Part shown: positions 37,122 through 44,917 of the stretch, piece by piece
How the letters are laid out: the number at the start of each line of letters is the position of its first letter
Position numbering within the stretch: position 1 is the first letter of the stretch
NCBI GenBank assembly: GCA_016839165.1
Contig: CP069300.1
Location: 4,588,001 to 4,652,000, forward strand
Direction of reading: 5' to 3'
DNA length: 64,000 nucleotides
Source of the DNA: Bradyrhizobium sp. PSBB068
GTDB lineage: Bacteria; Pseudomonadota; Alphaproteobacteria; Rhizobiales; Xanthobacteraceae
The notes under the pieces: model-generated
Seen by the model: the letters and a program-made list of their open reading frames with translations, nothing else
What the model was told of the DNA's origin: nothing
Database searches by the model: none
Translations under genes and position numbers: made by a program

Positions 37122-37281
37122 GTCAGTCTCTCTCCCCCGCAGCCGTAGAAACATCCGGCAACACCTCTACCCCAAAGATAACTTGTCGCTCGACATTTGT
37201 TGATCGACAAAGCGTCGCGTGAGCCGAATTCAGCCCCACCAGGGGGGCGCAATGTTGGCGGCGGAACATTAAATCCGGTCG

Positions 37282-37734
37282 ATGGGACAGGGACAAGTAC
37301 ACCTGGCGGCGCTGCTGGCCGGCGCCGCCTTGATATTGAGCGGCTGCGGGCTGGCGGACAGCCACGCGGTGTGGCCGGAGATGTTGAAGGTCAAGGCCAC
37401 CGAGCCGGCGCCGCTCGAGACGCCTCCGGATGTCAAGCGGCTGGTTGCGGGCAAGCTGGATTCAGTGTTCACCGCCGGCTCGCAGCCGTCCCATGTGCGG
37501 GTCTCCGCTCCGCTGCACGACCCGCGCGGCACCGGCTGGACTGCCTGCGTGCGTGCCGAACTGACTTCGGTGATCGGCAAGCCGCTGGGGACGCAGACCT
37601 ATCGCGTCTTCATCAGTGAAGGCGCGATCTTCGATCGCCGGCAGGTCGAGGCCGACGACAATTGCCTGACCGAGAGTTACGAGCCGGTCGAGAGCACCGT
37701 TGCGGCGGACGCGCAGAAGAGCACCAAACCCTGA
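37282..37734 (+). CDS. Lipoprotein of unknown function
   Basis: A 150-residue protein. The N-terminus LAALLAGAALILSGCGL is a lipoprotein signal with the modified Cys at residue 22. The mature part contains VRVSAPLHDPRGTGWTACV, TQTYRVFISEGAIFDRRQV and a short Ala/Lys tail, suggesting a beta-rich domain with one disulphide. No family is recognised. The ribosome site is weak. Confidence 0.65.
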   Translation: MGQGQVHLAALLAGAALILSGCGLADSHAVWPEMLKVKATEPAPLETPPDVKRLVAGKLDSVFTAGSQPSHVRVSAPLHDPRGTGWTACVRAELTSVIGKPLGTQTYRVFISEGAIFDRRQVEADDNCLTESYEPVESTVAADAQKSTKP

Positions 37735-37897
37735 GCCTGGACGGGGTTGCTCATCACGAGCCGCATCCTGAATGGCCCGTTAACATTACCGCTCAAATTG
37801 CCCGATGGCCTCAACGGCATTTTCCATCTCTTTGCTCTAGCGTTGCCCTGACGAACGCCGGCTGATCTGCCGTGCGTGCGCATCGGGGAAAAGGGAC

Positions 37898-39079
37898 GTG
37901 GCCGATATTGCTGACCAGGCAATGATCCGCCGTGCATCGCGCAAGGATGCCACGGACGATCGCGCGTTGCCGCCGCTGTCTGCGGCGCCGGTCGGCGCAT
38001 GGCGCGCGCTTGCCGAGCGCGCGATCGAGCCCAACGGCTACTACCAGGCGGACTGGGAATTGGCGGTCGATGCCTCCGCCCGCGGTCGCACCGGCGCATC
38101 GCTGCTCAGCGCCACCGGCGATGCCGGGCAATTGATCGGGCTGTTGCCGGTCGTGCCATTTCGGCGAATCTATCGGATCCCCTTGCCTGCGCTGGTCGGC
38201 GCCGAGCCCTACGGCACGCTGTGCACGCCGCTGCTGGATCGCGACGCCGCCGAGCAGGCCGCCGGCCAGATACTGCAGCAGGCACGCGATGCGGGCGCGC
38301 ATGCGCTGATCCTGCGCACGATGTCGCTCGATGGCCCGGCCATGGCGGCGATCCGCACGGTGCTCGCAAGGGATGGTTTGCAGCCGCGCCTGCTGAGCAC
38401 CTATCAGCGCGCGCAGCTCGATGCGACGCGTGATGCCGACGATTTGCTGCGCGACGCGCTCGGGCCCAAGAAGCTGAAGGAGCTGCGGCGGCAGCGCCAT
38501 CGCCTGTCCGACCACGGCGCGGTGCGCTTCGATGTCGCGCGTACGCCGCGCGCCGTCGCAGTGGCGCTCGAGACGTTCCTTGCGCTCGAAGCTGGCGGCT
38601 GGAAGGGCCAGCGCGGCACCGCGCTCAGCCAGCACGCCGGCGACGCCGCCTTCATCCGCCGCGCGACCTCGGCAATGGCCGAGACCGGGCGCTGCGAGAT
38701 CGTCACGCTGCATGCGGGCGGCACGGCCGTCGCCGGCGGCATCGTGGTACGCCACCAGGACCGTGCGTTCTTCTTCAAGATCGGCATCGACGAGCGCTTT
38801 GCGAAGCATTCGCCCGGCACGCAGCTGACGCTTGAGCTGACGCGCCATCTCTGCGCCGATCCGGCGATCAATTCGGCCGATTCCACCGCGGCGTCCGGCC
38901 ATCCGATGATCGACCCGATCTGGCGCGGCCGCTTCGCGATCGGCGACGTGCTGCTGCCGCTACGACGCCGCGATCCGATGGTCGGCGCCATTCATGCCGC
39001 GCTGACGCTGAACAATGTCGCCTACGAGGCCGCCCGCAATGCCGTTCGCTTCATCCGCAGTCAGCGGAAGCCGGCCTAG
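37898..39079 (+). CDS. BcsL/CelD-type GNAT acetyltransferase
   Basis: A 393-residue protein with the BcsL/CelD_N-type acetyltransferase fold: RALPPLSAAPVGAWRALAER at the start, YYQADWELAVDA, PYGTLCTPLL, and a GNAT-like core (LEAGGWKGQRGTAL, then VAGGIVVRHQDRAFFFKIGID, PGTQLTLELTRHL). Family members are linked to cell-envelope or exopolysaccharide acetylation, but no such operon is present here. GTG at 37898 is used as start because GGGACGTGG with AAGG lies before it and no ATG fits better. Confidence 0.75.
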   Translation: MADIADQAMIRRASRKDATDDRALPPLSAAPVGAWRALAERAIEPNGYYQADWELAVDASARGRTGASLLSATGDAGQLIGLLPVVPFRRIYRIPLPALVGAEPYGTLCTPLLDRDAAEQAAGQILQQARDAGAHALILRTMSLDGPAMAAIRTVLARDGLQPRLLSTYQRAQLDATRDADDLLRDALGPKKLKELRRQRHRLSDHGAVRFDVARTPRAVAVALETFLALEAGGWKGQRGTALSQHAGDAAFIRRATSAMAETGRCEIVTLHAGGTAVAGGIVVRHQDRAFFFKIGIDERFAKHSPGTQLTLELTRHLCADPAINSADSTAASGHPMIDPIWRGRFAIGDVLLPLRRRDPMVGAIHAALTLNNVAYEAARNAVRFIRSQRKPA

Positions 39080-39232
39080 CACACGGCGGCGCAAGGGCCT
39101 CAACCGACGGTTTACCCTTTCGTAGCCATGCAGACACATCAGGAAACAACCGGCTTAGCCGTCAGGTTGGTGTCAGCTGGCCCTTTTAGCGTCGCGATGC
39201 GCTGTTTCTCAGGCGGCGCATGCCCTTGCCTT

Positions 39233-39271
39233 GGAAAGCCTCATCCGATGGAAACGTCGGGTGAGGCTTTC
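39233..39271. terminator. Bidirectional hairpin between convergent genes
   Basis: GAAAGCCTCA pairs with TGAGGCTTTC around an inner CCGA/TCGG arm and a GAAA-type loop. A-tracts and T-tracts flank the stem. It lies between the acetyltransferase and the NIPSNAP gene and would serve both. Confidence 0.8.
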
Positions 39272-39285
39272 TGCGCCACCGTCCG

Positions 39286-39924
39286 CTACTGCAACGGCGA
39301 GTGCGGCGCCGGCAGCATGATCGTCGAGTGCATCTCCTCGAGCAGCTGCGTGCCCTTGCCCAGGAATTCCTGCCAGGCCGGATCCTTCAGCGCGTTGCCG
39401 CGCGCCGCGGCGCGGGCATTGAGATCGGGATAGGCCCAGATGTGGCAGACCTCGTTGGGCTGCCCGGCATCGGTGGCCCAGAGGCCGACGACCTTGGAAT
39501 ATTTCTCGCGCTCGGGCATCACGCCGGTGATCAGGTCGAGCCATTGCTTGGCCGCGCCGACCGGCTTGGCGCGATAATTGCGGAATTCGTAGATGTTGCC
39601 GGTCGTGGCCGGCGCCACCGGCGGAATGATCGCATTCATCAGCCGGACGTCCTGGCGCATCAGCAGCGGACGAATCACCGGAATGTACTCGCCGGTCCAG
39701 CGCGGATTTTTCGCAAGCTCCGCACGCAGCCGGGCCCGCTCGTTGAGATCGGCGTAGCTCCACATGTGCATGACCTGATTGAGCGGCCCGATCTCGGTGA
39801 TCCAGTAGCCTTCCAGCTTGCCGAAATTATCGGCGCGGATGTCGCGCGAGATCGTGCTCGCGGCCTTCACCATCTCGCCGACGGTTCCTGGACGGACCGT
39901 GTAGGTGCGCAGCTCATAGATCAT
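39286..39924 (-). CDS. NIPSNAP family protein with two domains
   Basis: A 212-residue cytosolic protein with two ferredoxin-like NIPSNAP domains: IYELRTYTVRPGTVGEMVKA at 2-21 with MHMWSYADLNERARLRAEL, and IYEFRNYRAKPVGAAKQWLD with CHIWAYPDLNARAAARGNAL. Family members are found near oxidoreductases and vesicular-transport-like genes but have no defined activity. The ATG at 39924 has GGGAG at good spacing. It follows the DsbA-like gene with a terminator between. Confidence 0.8.
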   Translation of the reverse strand: MIYELRTYTVRPGTVGEMVKAASTISRDIRADNFGKLEGYWITEIGPLNQVMHMWSYADLNERARLRAELAKNPRWTGEYIPVIRPLLMRQDVRLMNAIIPPVAPATTGNIYEFRNYRAKPVGAAKQWLDLITGVMPEREKYSKVVGLWATDAGQPNEVCHIWAYPDLNARAAARGNALKDPAWQEFLGKGTQLLEEMHSTIMLPAPHSPLQ

Positions 39925-39966
39925 GGTTGTCTCCCTGATGATTTCGGATGGAAGTGGGCAAATGAA

Positions 39967-39990
39967 AAAGCCCGGCGCGAGCCGGGCTTT
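39967..39990 (-). terminator. Terminator of the DsbA-like gene
   Basis: A perfect 10-bp stem (AAAGCCCGGC/GCCGGGCTTT) with a 4-nt GCGA loop. On the minus strand it ends in TTTTTC, a textbook factor-independent terminator, 17 bp after the stop codon. Confidence 0.9.
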
Positions 39991-40007
39991 CGATGGGGAC
40001 CCGCGGA

Positions 40008-40673
40008 CTACTCTGCCGCCTGCGCGTTGATCTCGGCCGAGACCTGGCGGATGGCGCGGGCGAGCTGCTCGGCCGGCTGGGCGCCGGACACCGCGTATTT
40101 CTGCGCGAACACGAAGGTCGGCACGCCGGAGATGCCCTTCTCGGCCGCCTCCTGGGCCTGCGCCGAGACCAGGGCAACGTCCTCGTCGGAGGCAAGACGC
40201 TTGCGGATGTCGTCGGCGTCGAGCCCGACATCGGCGGCCGCCTGCACCAGCACATTGCTGTCGGTGAGATCGCCGCCGTCGCGGAAGTACAATTCCATCA
40301 GCCGCTGCTTCATCTCGGCCGCCTTGCCCTTGGCCTCGGCCCAATGGATCAGACGGTGGCAATCGATCGTGTTGGGCTGGCGCTTGACGAGTTCGGGATG
40401 ATAGGTCAGCCCCTCCTCGTTGGCGGCGGCGACCACGCGGCCGGCGATGCCCTTGTAGGCTTCGACCGAGCCGAACTTGGCGGTCAGATATTCGTCGCGG
40501 CTGATGCCCTCGCGCGGCACCCAATTGTTGAGGAAGAACGGCCGCCAGTGCACCTCGACCGGCACGTCGGGCACCAGCTTGAGCGCATCCTCGATGCGAT
40601 GCTTGCCGATGTAGCACCAGGGACAAACGACGTCGGAGACGATGTCGAGGCGAAGCGGCTTCAGATCGCTCAT
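40008..40673 (-). CDS. DsbA-family oxidoreductase (FrnE-like)
   Basis: A 221-residue thioredoxin-fold protein with the active site CPWC at 17-20 and the cis-Pro in SGVPTFVF. It has no signal peptide, so it works in the cytosol, as FrnE/2-hydroxychromene isomerase-like DsbA proteins do. It may act in polyketide or aromatic metabolism or in oxidative stress. The long helical insert is typical. It ends in a strong terminator. Confidence 0.88.
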   Translation of the reverse strand: MSDLKPLRLDIVSDVVCPWCYIGKHRIEDALKLVPDVPVEVHWRPFFLNNWVPREGISRDEYLTAKFGSVEAYKGIAGRVVAAANEEGLTYHPELVKRQPNTIDCHRLIHWAEAKGKAAEMKQRLMELYFRDGGDLTDSNVLVQAAADVGLDADDIRKRLASDEDVALVSAQAQEAAEKGISGVPTFVFAQKYAVSGAQPAEQLARAIRQVSAEINAQAAE

Positions 40674-40735
40674 GGCAGGGTTCCCGGCAAATTTGGAACC
40701 CCAAAGGTAGGCCGAAAGCGCCCCGAGACAAGCCG

Positions 40736-41560
40736 CTATTTCATACTGGCTGCCATCTGCCGCATCCGCTCGGCGGTCAGCTCATCGGCCGGAAAGAAGG
40801 TCTCCAGCGCCAGTTCCTGCAGCGTGATGTCGACCGGGGTGCCGAACACCATGGTGGTCGAGATGAAGCTCAGGATCTCGCCGTTGAGGCTGAGCTTGAA
40901 GGGCAGCGCGACATTGTTGTCGGTGGTGATCGGCGCCGAGCGCGCCGGGATCGGATAGGACTTCAGGTCCTGGTAGAGCTTGAGCAGCTCCGGATCCGCC
41001 GTCGCCTCGCATTGCCGGTGCAGCCGCTCCAGCAGATGCGCAGCCCATTCCGCCAGATTGACGGTGCGCGGCGCCAACCCCTCCGGGTGGAAGGCGAGCC
41101 TGAGGATGTTGAAGGGCTGGCCGAGCAGCCGCTGCGGCACGCCCTCGAGCAGCGGCGCCACCATGCGATTGGCGGAGACCAGATTCCAGTGCCGGTCATA
41201 GGCCAGCGCCGGATTGGGCTCATGCGCCTTCAGCACCAGGTTGATTGCCTCCCGCGCCGATTTCAGCGCCGGATCCTCCAGCGAACGTTGCGGGAATGCG
41301 GGTGCGAAGCCCGCGGCGACCAGCAGCACGTTGCGTTCGCGTAGGGGCACGTCGAGGCGCTCCGCCAGTTTGAGGACCATGTCGCGCGACGGCGCCGAGC
41401 GGCCGGTCTCGACGAAGCTCAGATGCCGCGCCGAGATCTCGGCATCGACGGCAAGGTCGAGCTGGCTGAGATGGCGGCGCTGCCGCCATTCGCGCAGGTG
41501 CTCGCCGATCAGGACGGGTTTTGCGGGCTCGGCCCGCGCCAGGGATGCATGTGCGTTCAT
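40736..41560 (-). CDS. XRE regulator with MmyB-like ligand-binding domain
   Basis: A 274-residue regulator. Residues 20-80 form the helix-turn-helix (LREWRQRRHLSQLDLAVDAEISARHLSFVETGRSAPS). Residues 100-270 match the MmyB-like domain, which in other proteins binds fatty acids (NLVSANRMVAPLLEGVP, then ALPFKLSLNGEILSFISTTMVFGTPVDITLQELALETFFP). The neighbours on the other strand encode two small membrane proteins, plausible targets. Confidence 0.85.
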   Translation of the reverse strand: MNAHASLARAEPAKPVLIGEHLREWRQRRHLSQLDLAVDAEISARHLSFVETGRSAPSRDMVLKLAERLDVPLRERNVLLVAAGFAPAFPQRSLEDPALKSAREAINLVLKAHEPNPALAYDRHWNLVSANRMVAPLLEGVPQRLLGQPFNILRLAFHPEGLAPRTVNLAEWAAHLLERLHRQCEATADPELLKLYQDLKSYPIPARSAPITTDNNVALPFKLSLNGEILSFISTTMVFGTPVDITLQELALETFFPADELTAERMRQMAASMK

Positions 41561-41660
41561 GGTGCAAAACCTACCATGCGGAATTCGCCCGTTCCATTAC
41601 GCCCGAGGTAATCGAATTGGCGCGCCGGCCGGCTCATCTTCCACGGCACAGGAGATGACC

Positions 41661-41879
41661 ATGCTGATGCTGTCCCTTATCCGCGCCTTCGCCGTCCTGC
41701 TGCCGTGGCTGGTCCATCTGGCCACCTGGCTGGTCGCGCGCTCGCTCAACATGCCCCAGCCGCTCGTGCATGCAACCGGCCTGTTCGTGTTCGCGCAGGT
41801 CTACGCGGCCGAGATGAGGGTCGGCAAGGCGCTGTGCCCGCCGCGGCTGTGGCGTCAGCTTCAGTCCCTGTTGCGCTGA
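41661..41879 (+). CDS. Small membrane protein (72 aa)
   Basis: A 72-residue protein with one long or two short hydrophobic segments (SLIRAFAVLLPWLVHLATWL). The ATG at 41661 has GGAG six bases upstream; an ATG at 41655 is also possible. It is divergent from the XRE regulator by about 100 bp and is followed at 30 bp by another membrane-protein gene. No function is known. Confidence 0.55.
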   Translation: MLMLSLIRAFAVLLPWLVHLATWLVARSLNMPQPLVHATGLFVFAQVYAAEMRVGKALCPPRLWRQLQSLLR

Positions 41880-41909
41880 CCAACCCCTCCAACCCAAGGA
41901 GATGCTGCC

Positions 41910-42308
41910 ATGATCCATTCGTCCCCGCTGCTGCGCTGCGCTTTGCTTGCCGATGCCGTGTTCAGCGGCGTATCCGCGGTCGCAATGGTGCTCGACACCA
42001 GCACGCTGGCCTCGCTGCTCGGCCTGCCGGACGCGCTGCTGCGCGAGACCGGACTGTTCCTGATCGCCTACACCGCGCTGGTCGGCTGGCTCGGCGCGCG
42101 GACCTCGCTGCCGAAAGGCCCCGTGATCCTCGTGGTCGCCGGCAACGCGGCCTGGACGCTCGCCAGCATCGCGCTGCTGCTCTCGGGCGCGGTGTCGCCG
42201 AATCTGCTCGGGACCATCGTCATCCTCGCCCAGGCGATCGCCACCGGCGTGTTCGCCGAGCTGCAATATGTCGGATTGCGCAGGAGTGAGGGTGCGGTGA
42301 CGGCGTAG
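41910..42308 (+). CDS. Four-helix membrane protein (132 aa)
   Basis: A 132-residue inner-membrane protein with four hydrophobic segments (LLADAVFSGVSAVAMVL, LIAYTALVGWLGA, VILVVAGNAAWTLASIALLL, LGTIVILAQAIATGVFAELQY). AAGGAGATG supplies the ribosome site. Together with the preceding 72-aa gene it probably forms an operon under the XRE regulator. A palindromic repeat element begins ten bases after its stop codon. Confidence 0.65.
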   Translation: MIHSSPLLRCALLADAVFSGVSAVAMVLDTSTLASLLGLPDALLRETGLFLIAYTALVGWLGARTSLPKGPVILVVAGNAAWTLASIALLLSGAVSPNLLGTIVILAQAIATGVFAELQYVGLRRSEGAVTA

Positions 42309-42317
42309 GCCACTCAT

Positions 42318-42526
42318 CGTCATTGCGAGGAGCGAAGCGACGAAGCAATCCATCTCTCGGCAAGCAAGGGATGGATTGCTAATCTCGTTATTCCGGGGCG
42401 CGCCCTTGGCGCGAACCCGGAATCCATTGTGCTGCAGAGATTATGGCCCGATGGATTCCGGGCTCTCGCGGAGCCTGTCATCGGGCCGCGCTTCGCGCGG
42501 ACCCGTTGGCGAGCCCCGGAATGACG
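42318..42526. repeat. Composite palindromic repeat, invading the haemoglobin gene
   Basis: Two adjoining units. Unit A (42318-42380) has GTCATTGCGAGGAGCGAAGC, AGCAATCCATC and GATGGATTGCT arms. Unit B (42386-42526) is bounded by ATTCCGGGGC and GCCCCGGAAT, with inner GGAATCCAT/ATGGATTCC arms. Both are of the type dispersed through bradyrhizobial chromosomes. Unit B overlaps the 3' end of the truncated haemoglobin gene and supplies its stop codon. Confidence 0.75.
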
Positions 42527-42974
42527 AGGGGAGACTTCGTCTGTATCTTTCGCCCACCCCCAGCATCACTCCCTGCCCGCCGGCGACGCCCATCTCGAGG
42601 CTCGCGGCGATGCGGCGCGCGCGCTCGATGAAATGAACTGCTGCAACGGGCGGGCACAGTTCATGTGCGGTCGCCTCGAACAGCTCTAGCCAGCGGTCGA
42701 AATGCGCGGCGTCGATCGGCAGCTTCATGTGCTTGACCATCGGCGTGCCGTGATAGCGCCCGGTCATCAGCGCGACCGAGGACCAGAATGCGCACATCTG
42801 GGCGAGGTGCGGCTCCCAATCGGTGATCCTGGCCTCGAACACCGGCCCGATCATCGGGTCCCTGCGGACCTTGGCGTAGAATCCGTGCACCAGCTGCGCG
42901 ATCATCGCCTCGGTGATTCCGGTCTGCGCGACGATCTCGGCGGTGATCTGCTCGCGGCGCTCTGCTCCGGTCAT
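42441..42974 (-). CDS. Group III truncated haemoglobin with a repeat-encoded tail
   Basis: A 177-residue protein. Residues 10-145 match group III truncated globins: LVHGFYAKVRRDPMIGPVF, ITDWEPHLAQMCAFWSSVALMTGRY and VKHMKLPI, whose H82 is the likely proximal haem ligand, then HFDRWLELF. Such globins handle NO or oxygen in the cytosol. The last 28 or so residues (SSFRGSPTG to SPESIGP) are read from the palindromic repeat, so the normal C-terminus has been replaced or extended. It is divergent from NsrR with an operator at 42991-43005. Confidence 0.85.
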   Translation of the reverse strand: MTGAERREQITAEIVAQTGITEAMIAQLVHGFYAKVRRDPMIGPVFEARITDWEPHLAQMCAFWSSVALMTGRYHGTPMVKHMKLPIDAAHFDRWLELFEATAHELCPPVAAVHFIERARRIAASLEMGVAGGQGVMLGVGERYRRSLPSSFRGSPTGPREARPDDRLRESPESIGP

Positions 42975-42990
42975 CGCTCAAATCCTAAAT

Positions 42991-43005
42991 ATGCATTTTA
43001 AATGC
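42991..43005. promoter_or_regulatory. NsrR operator in the globin/nsrR divergon
   Basis: ATGCATTTTAAATGC is an inverted repeat (ATGCATTT and AAATGCCT, 7 of 8 bases paired) matching the NsrR consensus AAGATGYATTTnAAATRCATCTT. It lies 17 bp upstream of the globin ATG and 53 bp upstream of the nsrR-like ATG. NO-triggered loss of NsrR binding should derepress the globin and perhaps the regulator itself. Confidence 0.8.
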
Positions 43006-43057
43006 CTATTTAGACTGCTATAGCTGATCCGCCAAGCGCCGATTTCGAAGGGCTTCC

Positions 43058-43480
43058 ATGCGCCTGACTTCATTCACGGATTTTGCGCTCCGCGCCCTGA
43101 TGCGGCTGGCCGGCGAACCGGATCGCTCGTTTGCGACCAGCGAGATCGCGGCCGAGTTCGGCATCTCCCGTAATCACCTCGCCAAGGTGGTGCGCGACCT
43201 CGCAGAGGCCGGCTTCATCGCGACCCAGCGCGGCGCGGGCGGCGGGTTTTCGCTGGCGCGGCCGGCGGAGACAATCACCCTCGGGCAAGTGGTCCGCGCG
43301 CTGGAAGGCGGCAGCGCGCTGGTCGAATGTTTCAGGGATGATGGCGGGGATTGCGTGCTGCTGCCGCGTTGCCGGCTGAAGGCAAGGCTCGCTGCGGCGC
43401 GCGAAGCCTTCATGCGCGAGCTCGACGGAACCACGCTGGCGGAATGCGCCTACCTGCCGCGGCCGGCGCGCGCATCATGA
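43058..43480 (+). CDS. Rrf2-family regulator, NsrR-like
   Basis: A 140-residue winged-helix repressor (MRLTSFTDFALRALMRL, then SRNHLAKVVRDLAEAGFIATQRGAGGGF) with three cluster-binding Cys at 91, 99 and 105 (CFRDDGGDC, LPRC). This spacing fits an NO-sensing [Fe-S] regulator of the NsrR type. The divergent truncated globin and an NsrR-like operator between them support that identity. Downstream, the next gene is convergent. Confidence 0.85.
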   Translation: MRLTSFTDFALRALMRLAGEPDRSFATSEIAAEFGISRNHLAKVVRDLAEAGFIATQRGAGGGFSLARPAETITLGQVVRALEGGSALVECFRDDGGDCVLLPRCRLKARLAAAREAFMRELDGTTLAECAYLPRPARAS

Positions 43481-43509
43481 CGGTCGGCGAACAGGATCGG
43501 TCGAGGGAC

Positions 43510-44202
43510 TCAGGCTTGCAGCGGGCGCGCGGCGCCGCGCTTCGAAGGGACCGCCCGCCTACCGGCCGCAGCAGTGAGGCTGTGGCCGTTGAGGTGTTTG
43601 CCGTTCAAGGCCTTGCCATTCAGGGTCTTGCTGTTTGCAGTCTTGCCGTTTGCCTTGGCGGCCTTCTTCGCCTTGGCCTTCCGCTCCTTGGCGCGGCTTT
43701 CAGCAAGTTTCTCGGCCTCGCGCCTGGCCTTACGTTCGGCCTTTTCCTTTAGCCGCAGCCGCTCCGCCCTCGCCTCCGCGCGCTGCTTCTTGCGCTTCTT
43801 CTCGCAGGCGTCGCACTTGCAGCCGATCGGCTTCAGATAGGCTTTGAAATAGTCGGTTCCGTAATCGTAGTTGATCTCGTCGCCCGGCTCGATGTCCTTG
43901 ATGGCGCGGATGAACACCTTGCGTTTACGCGGGCGAACGTCGGATTCCGCGTTGGGCCGGCAGGCGTGGTTGATGTAGCGGGCGACGTTCTCGCGGACCG
44001 AGCCGTCGATGGTCCAGCGGTTGGTCAGCTCGAACAGGTATTTGTTCTCGATCGCGTCCTCATCCTTTTTCTTGGAGTCGAGGATCGGCCCGAAATAGCG
44101 GATGATCTTGGTGCCTTTCTTGATCGGCTTGGTGGCGAAGAGGCCGAGGCCGGTACGGGAGCGACCAACGCGATAGGGCTTGTGCGATAATGATGCGGGC
44201 AT
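43510..44202 (-). CDS. SET-domain protein with histone-H1-like C-terminal tail
   Basis: A 230-residue protein. Residues 10-135 are a SET methyltransferase domain: SRTGLGLFATKPIKKGTKI, RYINHACRPNAE (75-86, the NHxCxPN pseudoknot), INYDYG (110-115) and a post-SET Cys cluster CKCDAC (128-133). Residues 136-230 are very basic: Lys/Arg/Ala/Glu-rich, ending with NGKTANSKTLNGKALNGK-type repeats. The long frame upstream starts only with TTG, so ATG 44202 is used. It could methylate a lysine of a protein partner; the substrate is unknown. Confidence 0.8.
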   Translation of the reverse strand: MPASLSHKPYRVGRSRTGLGLFATKPIKKGTKIIRYFGPILDSKKKDEDAIENKYLFELTNRWTIDGSVRENVARYINHACRPNAESDVRPRKRKVFIRAIKDIEPGDEINYDYGTDYFKAYLKPIGCKCDACEKKRKKQRAEARAERLRLKEKAERKARREAEKLAESRAKERKAKAKKAAKANGKTANSKTLNGKALNGKHLNGHSLTAAAGRRAVPSKRGAARPLQA

Positions 44203-44366
44203 GATGATCGAGGCTACGGCACGCCGGGGCGCACGCGACAAAGTTGCGAAGCCGCCCTTCTAGGACGATTCCGCGCGCCTGTCAGGTGTTTCCCGCGTGT
44301 CTGTTGAACCTTCCACAGATTGCATATGTCAGACACAAAGTAACGTCCGGATCGCAGGTTTCCCAC

Positions 44367-44899
44367 GTGAAATACCCGGCTTTTGCAACAATCATTATGG
44401 CGCTCGCCTGCGCAAATCCCGGTCAGGCTGCCTCTGAGACGATCAGCAGCAGCTACACCTCGACCGCAAATCCGGCCTTGTGGTGCTGATCAACGAGGGC
44501 GATCTGCGCGAAGTGGTCTCGGTGGGCTGAAATCGCGCGGCTGAGGCGAAGGAACCGGCGGCGCAGGCCTGGTTCGGCCCGTTCAGCTCGACCGGCGAAA
44601 CGGTCGAATGGCGCGCCGCAGGCAGCAAGCCTTTTGCGATCATCCAACGCTGGCAGATCGCCGACAACAGCGAACAGGACAAGCACGGCGGACCCGTCTC
44701 GCGGGCGATGCTCGCGGTGACGCGGCTGCCGCCGGGCGATGTCTGTCACGTCGCTTATGTCGATGTCGCCGCCAATCCCAACGCCAACGAACTGGCGCGG
44801 CAGGCCGCCGACGGTTTCGCCCGCGATTTCCAATGCGGCACGGATCAGGTGAAGGCGGTCGGCGAGAGCGGCCGGACCACAGCGCTCACCAGGCGCTGA
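44367..44899 (+). pseudogene. Decayed gene for a secreted hypothetical protein
   Basis: A GTG-started frame encodes a signal peptide (KYPAFATIIMALACANPGQA) and SETISSSYTSTA, then shifts. A second frame continues as RKSGLVVLINEGDLREVVSVG, hits an in-frame TGA at 44527-44529, and resumes NRAAEAKEPAAQAWFG through FAIIQRWQIADNSEQDKHGG, MLAVTRLPPGDVCHVAYVD and FARDFQCGTDQVK to a natural stop. The frameshift/deletion near 44463 and the stop (consistent with CGA to TGA) mark a pseudogene. The function of the intact family is not known to me. Confidence 0.75.
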
Positions 44900-44917
44900 T
44901 CGCGGCGACAGCATCGG

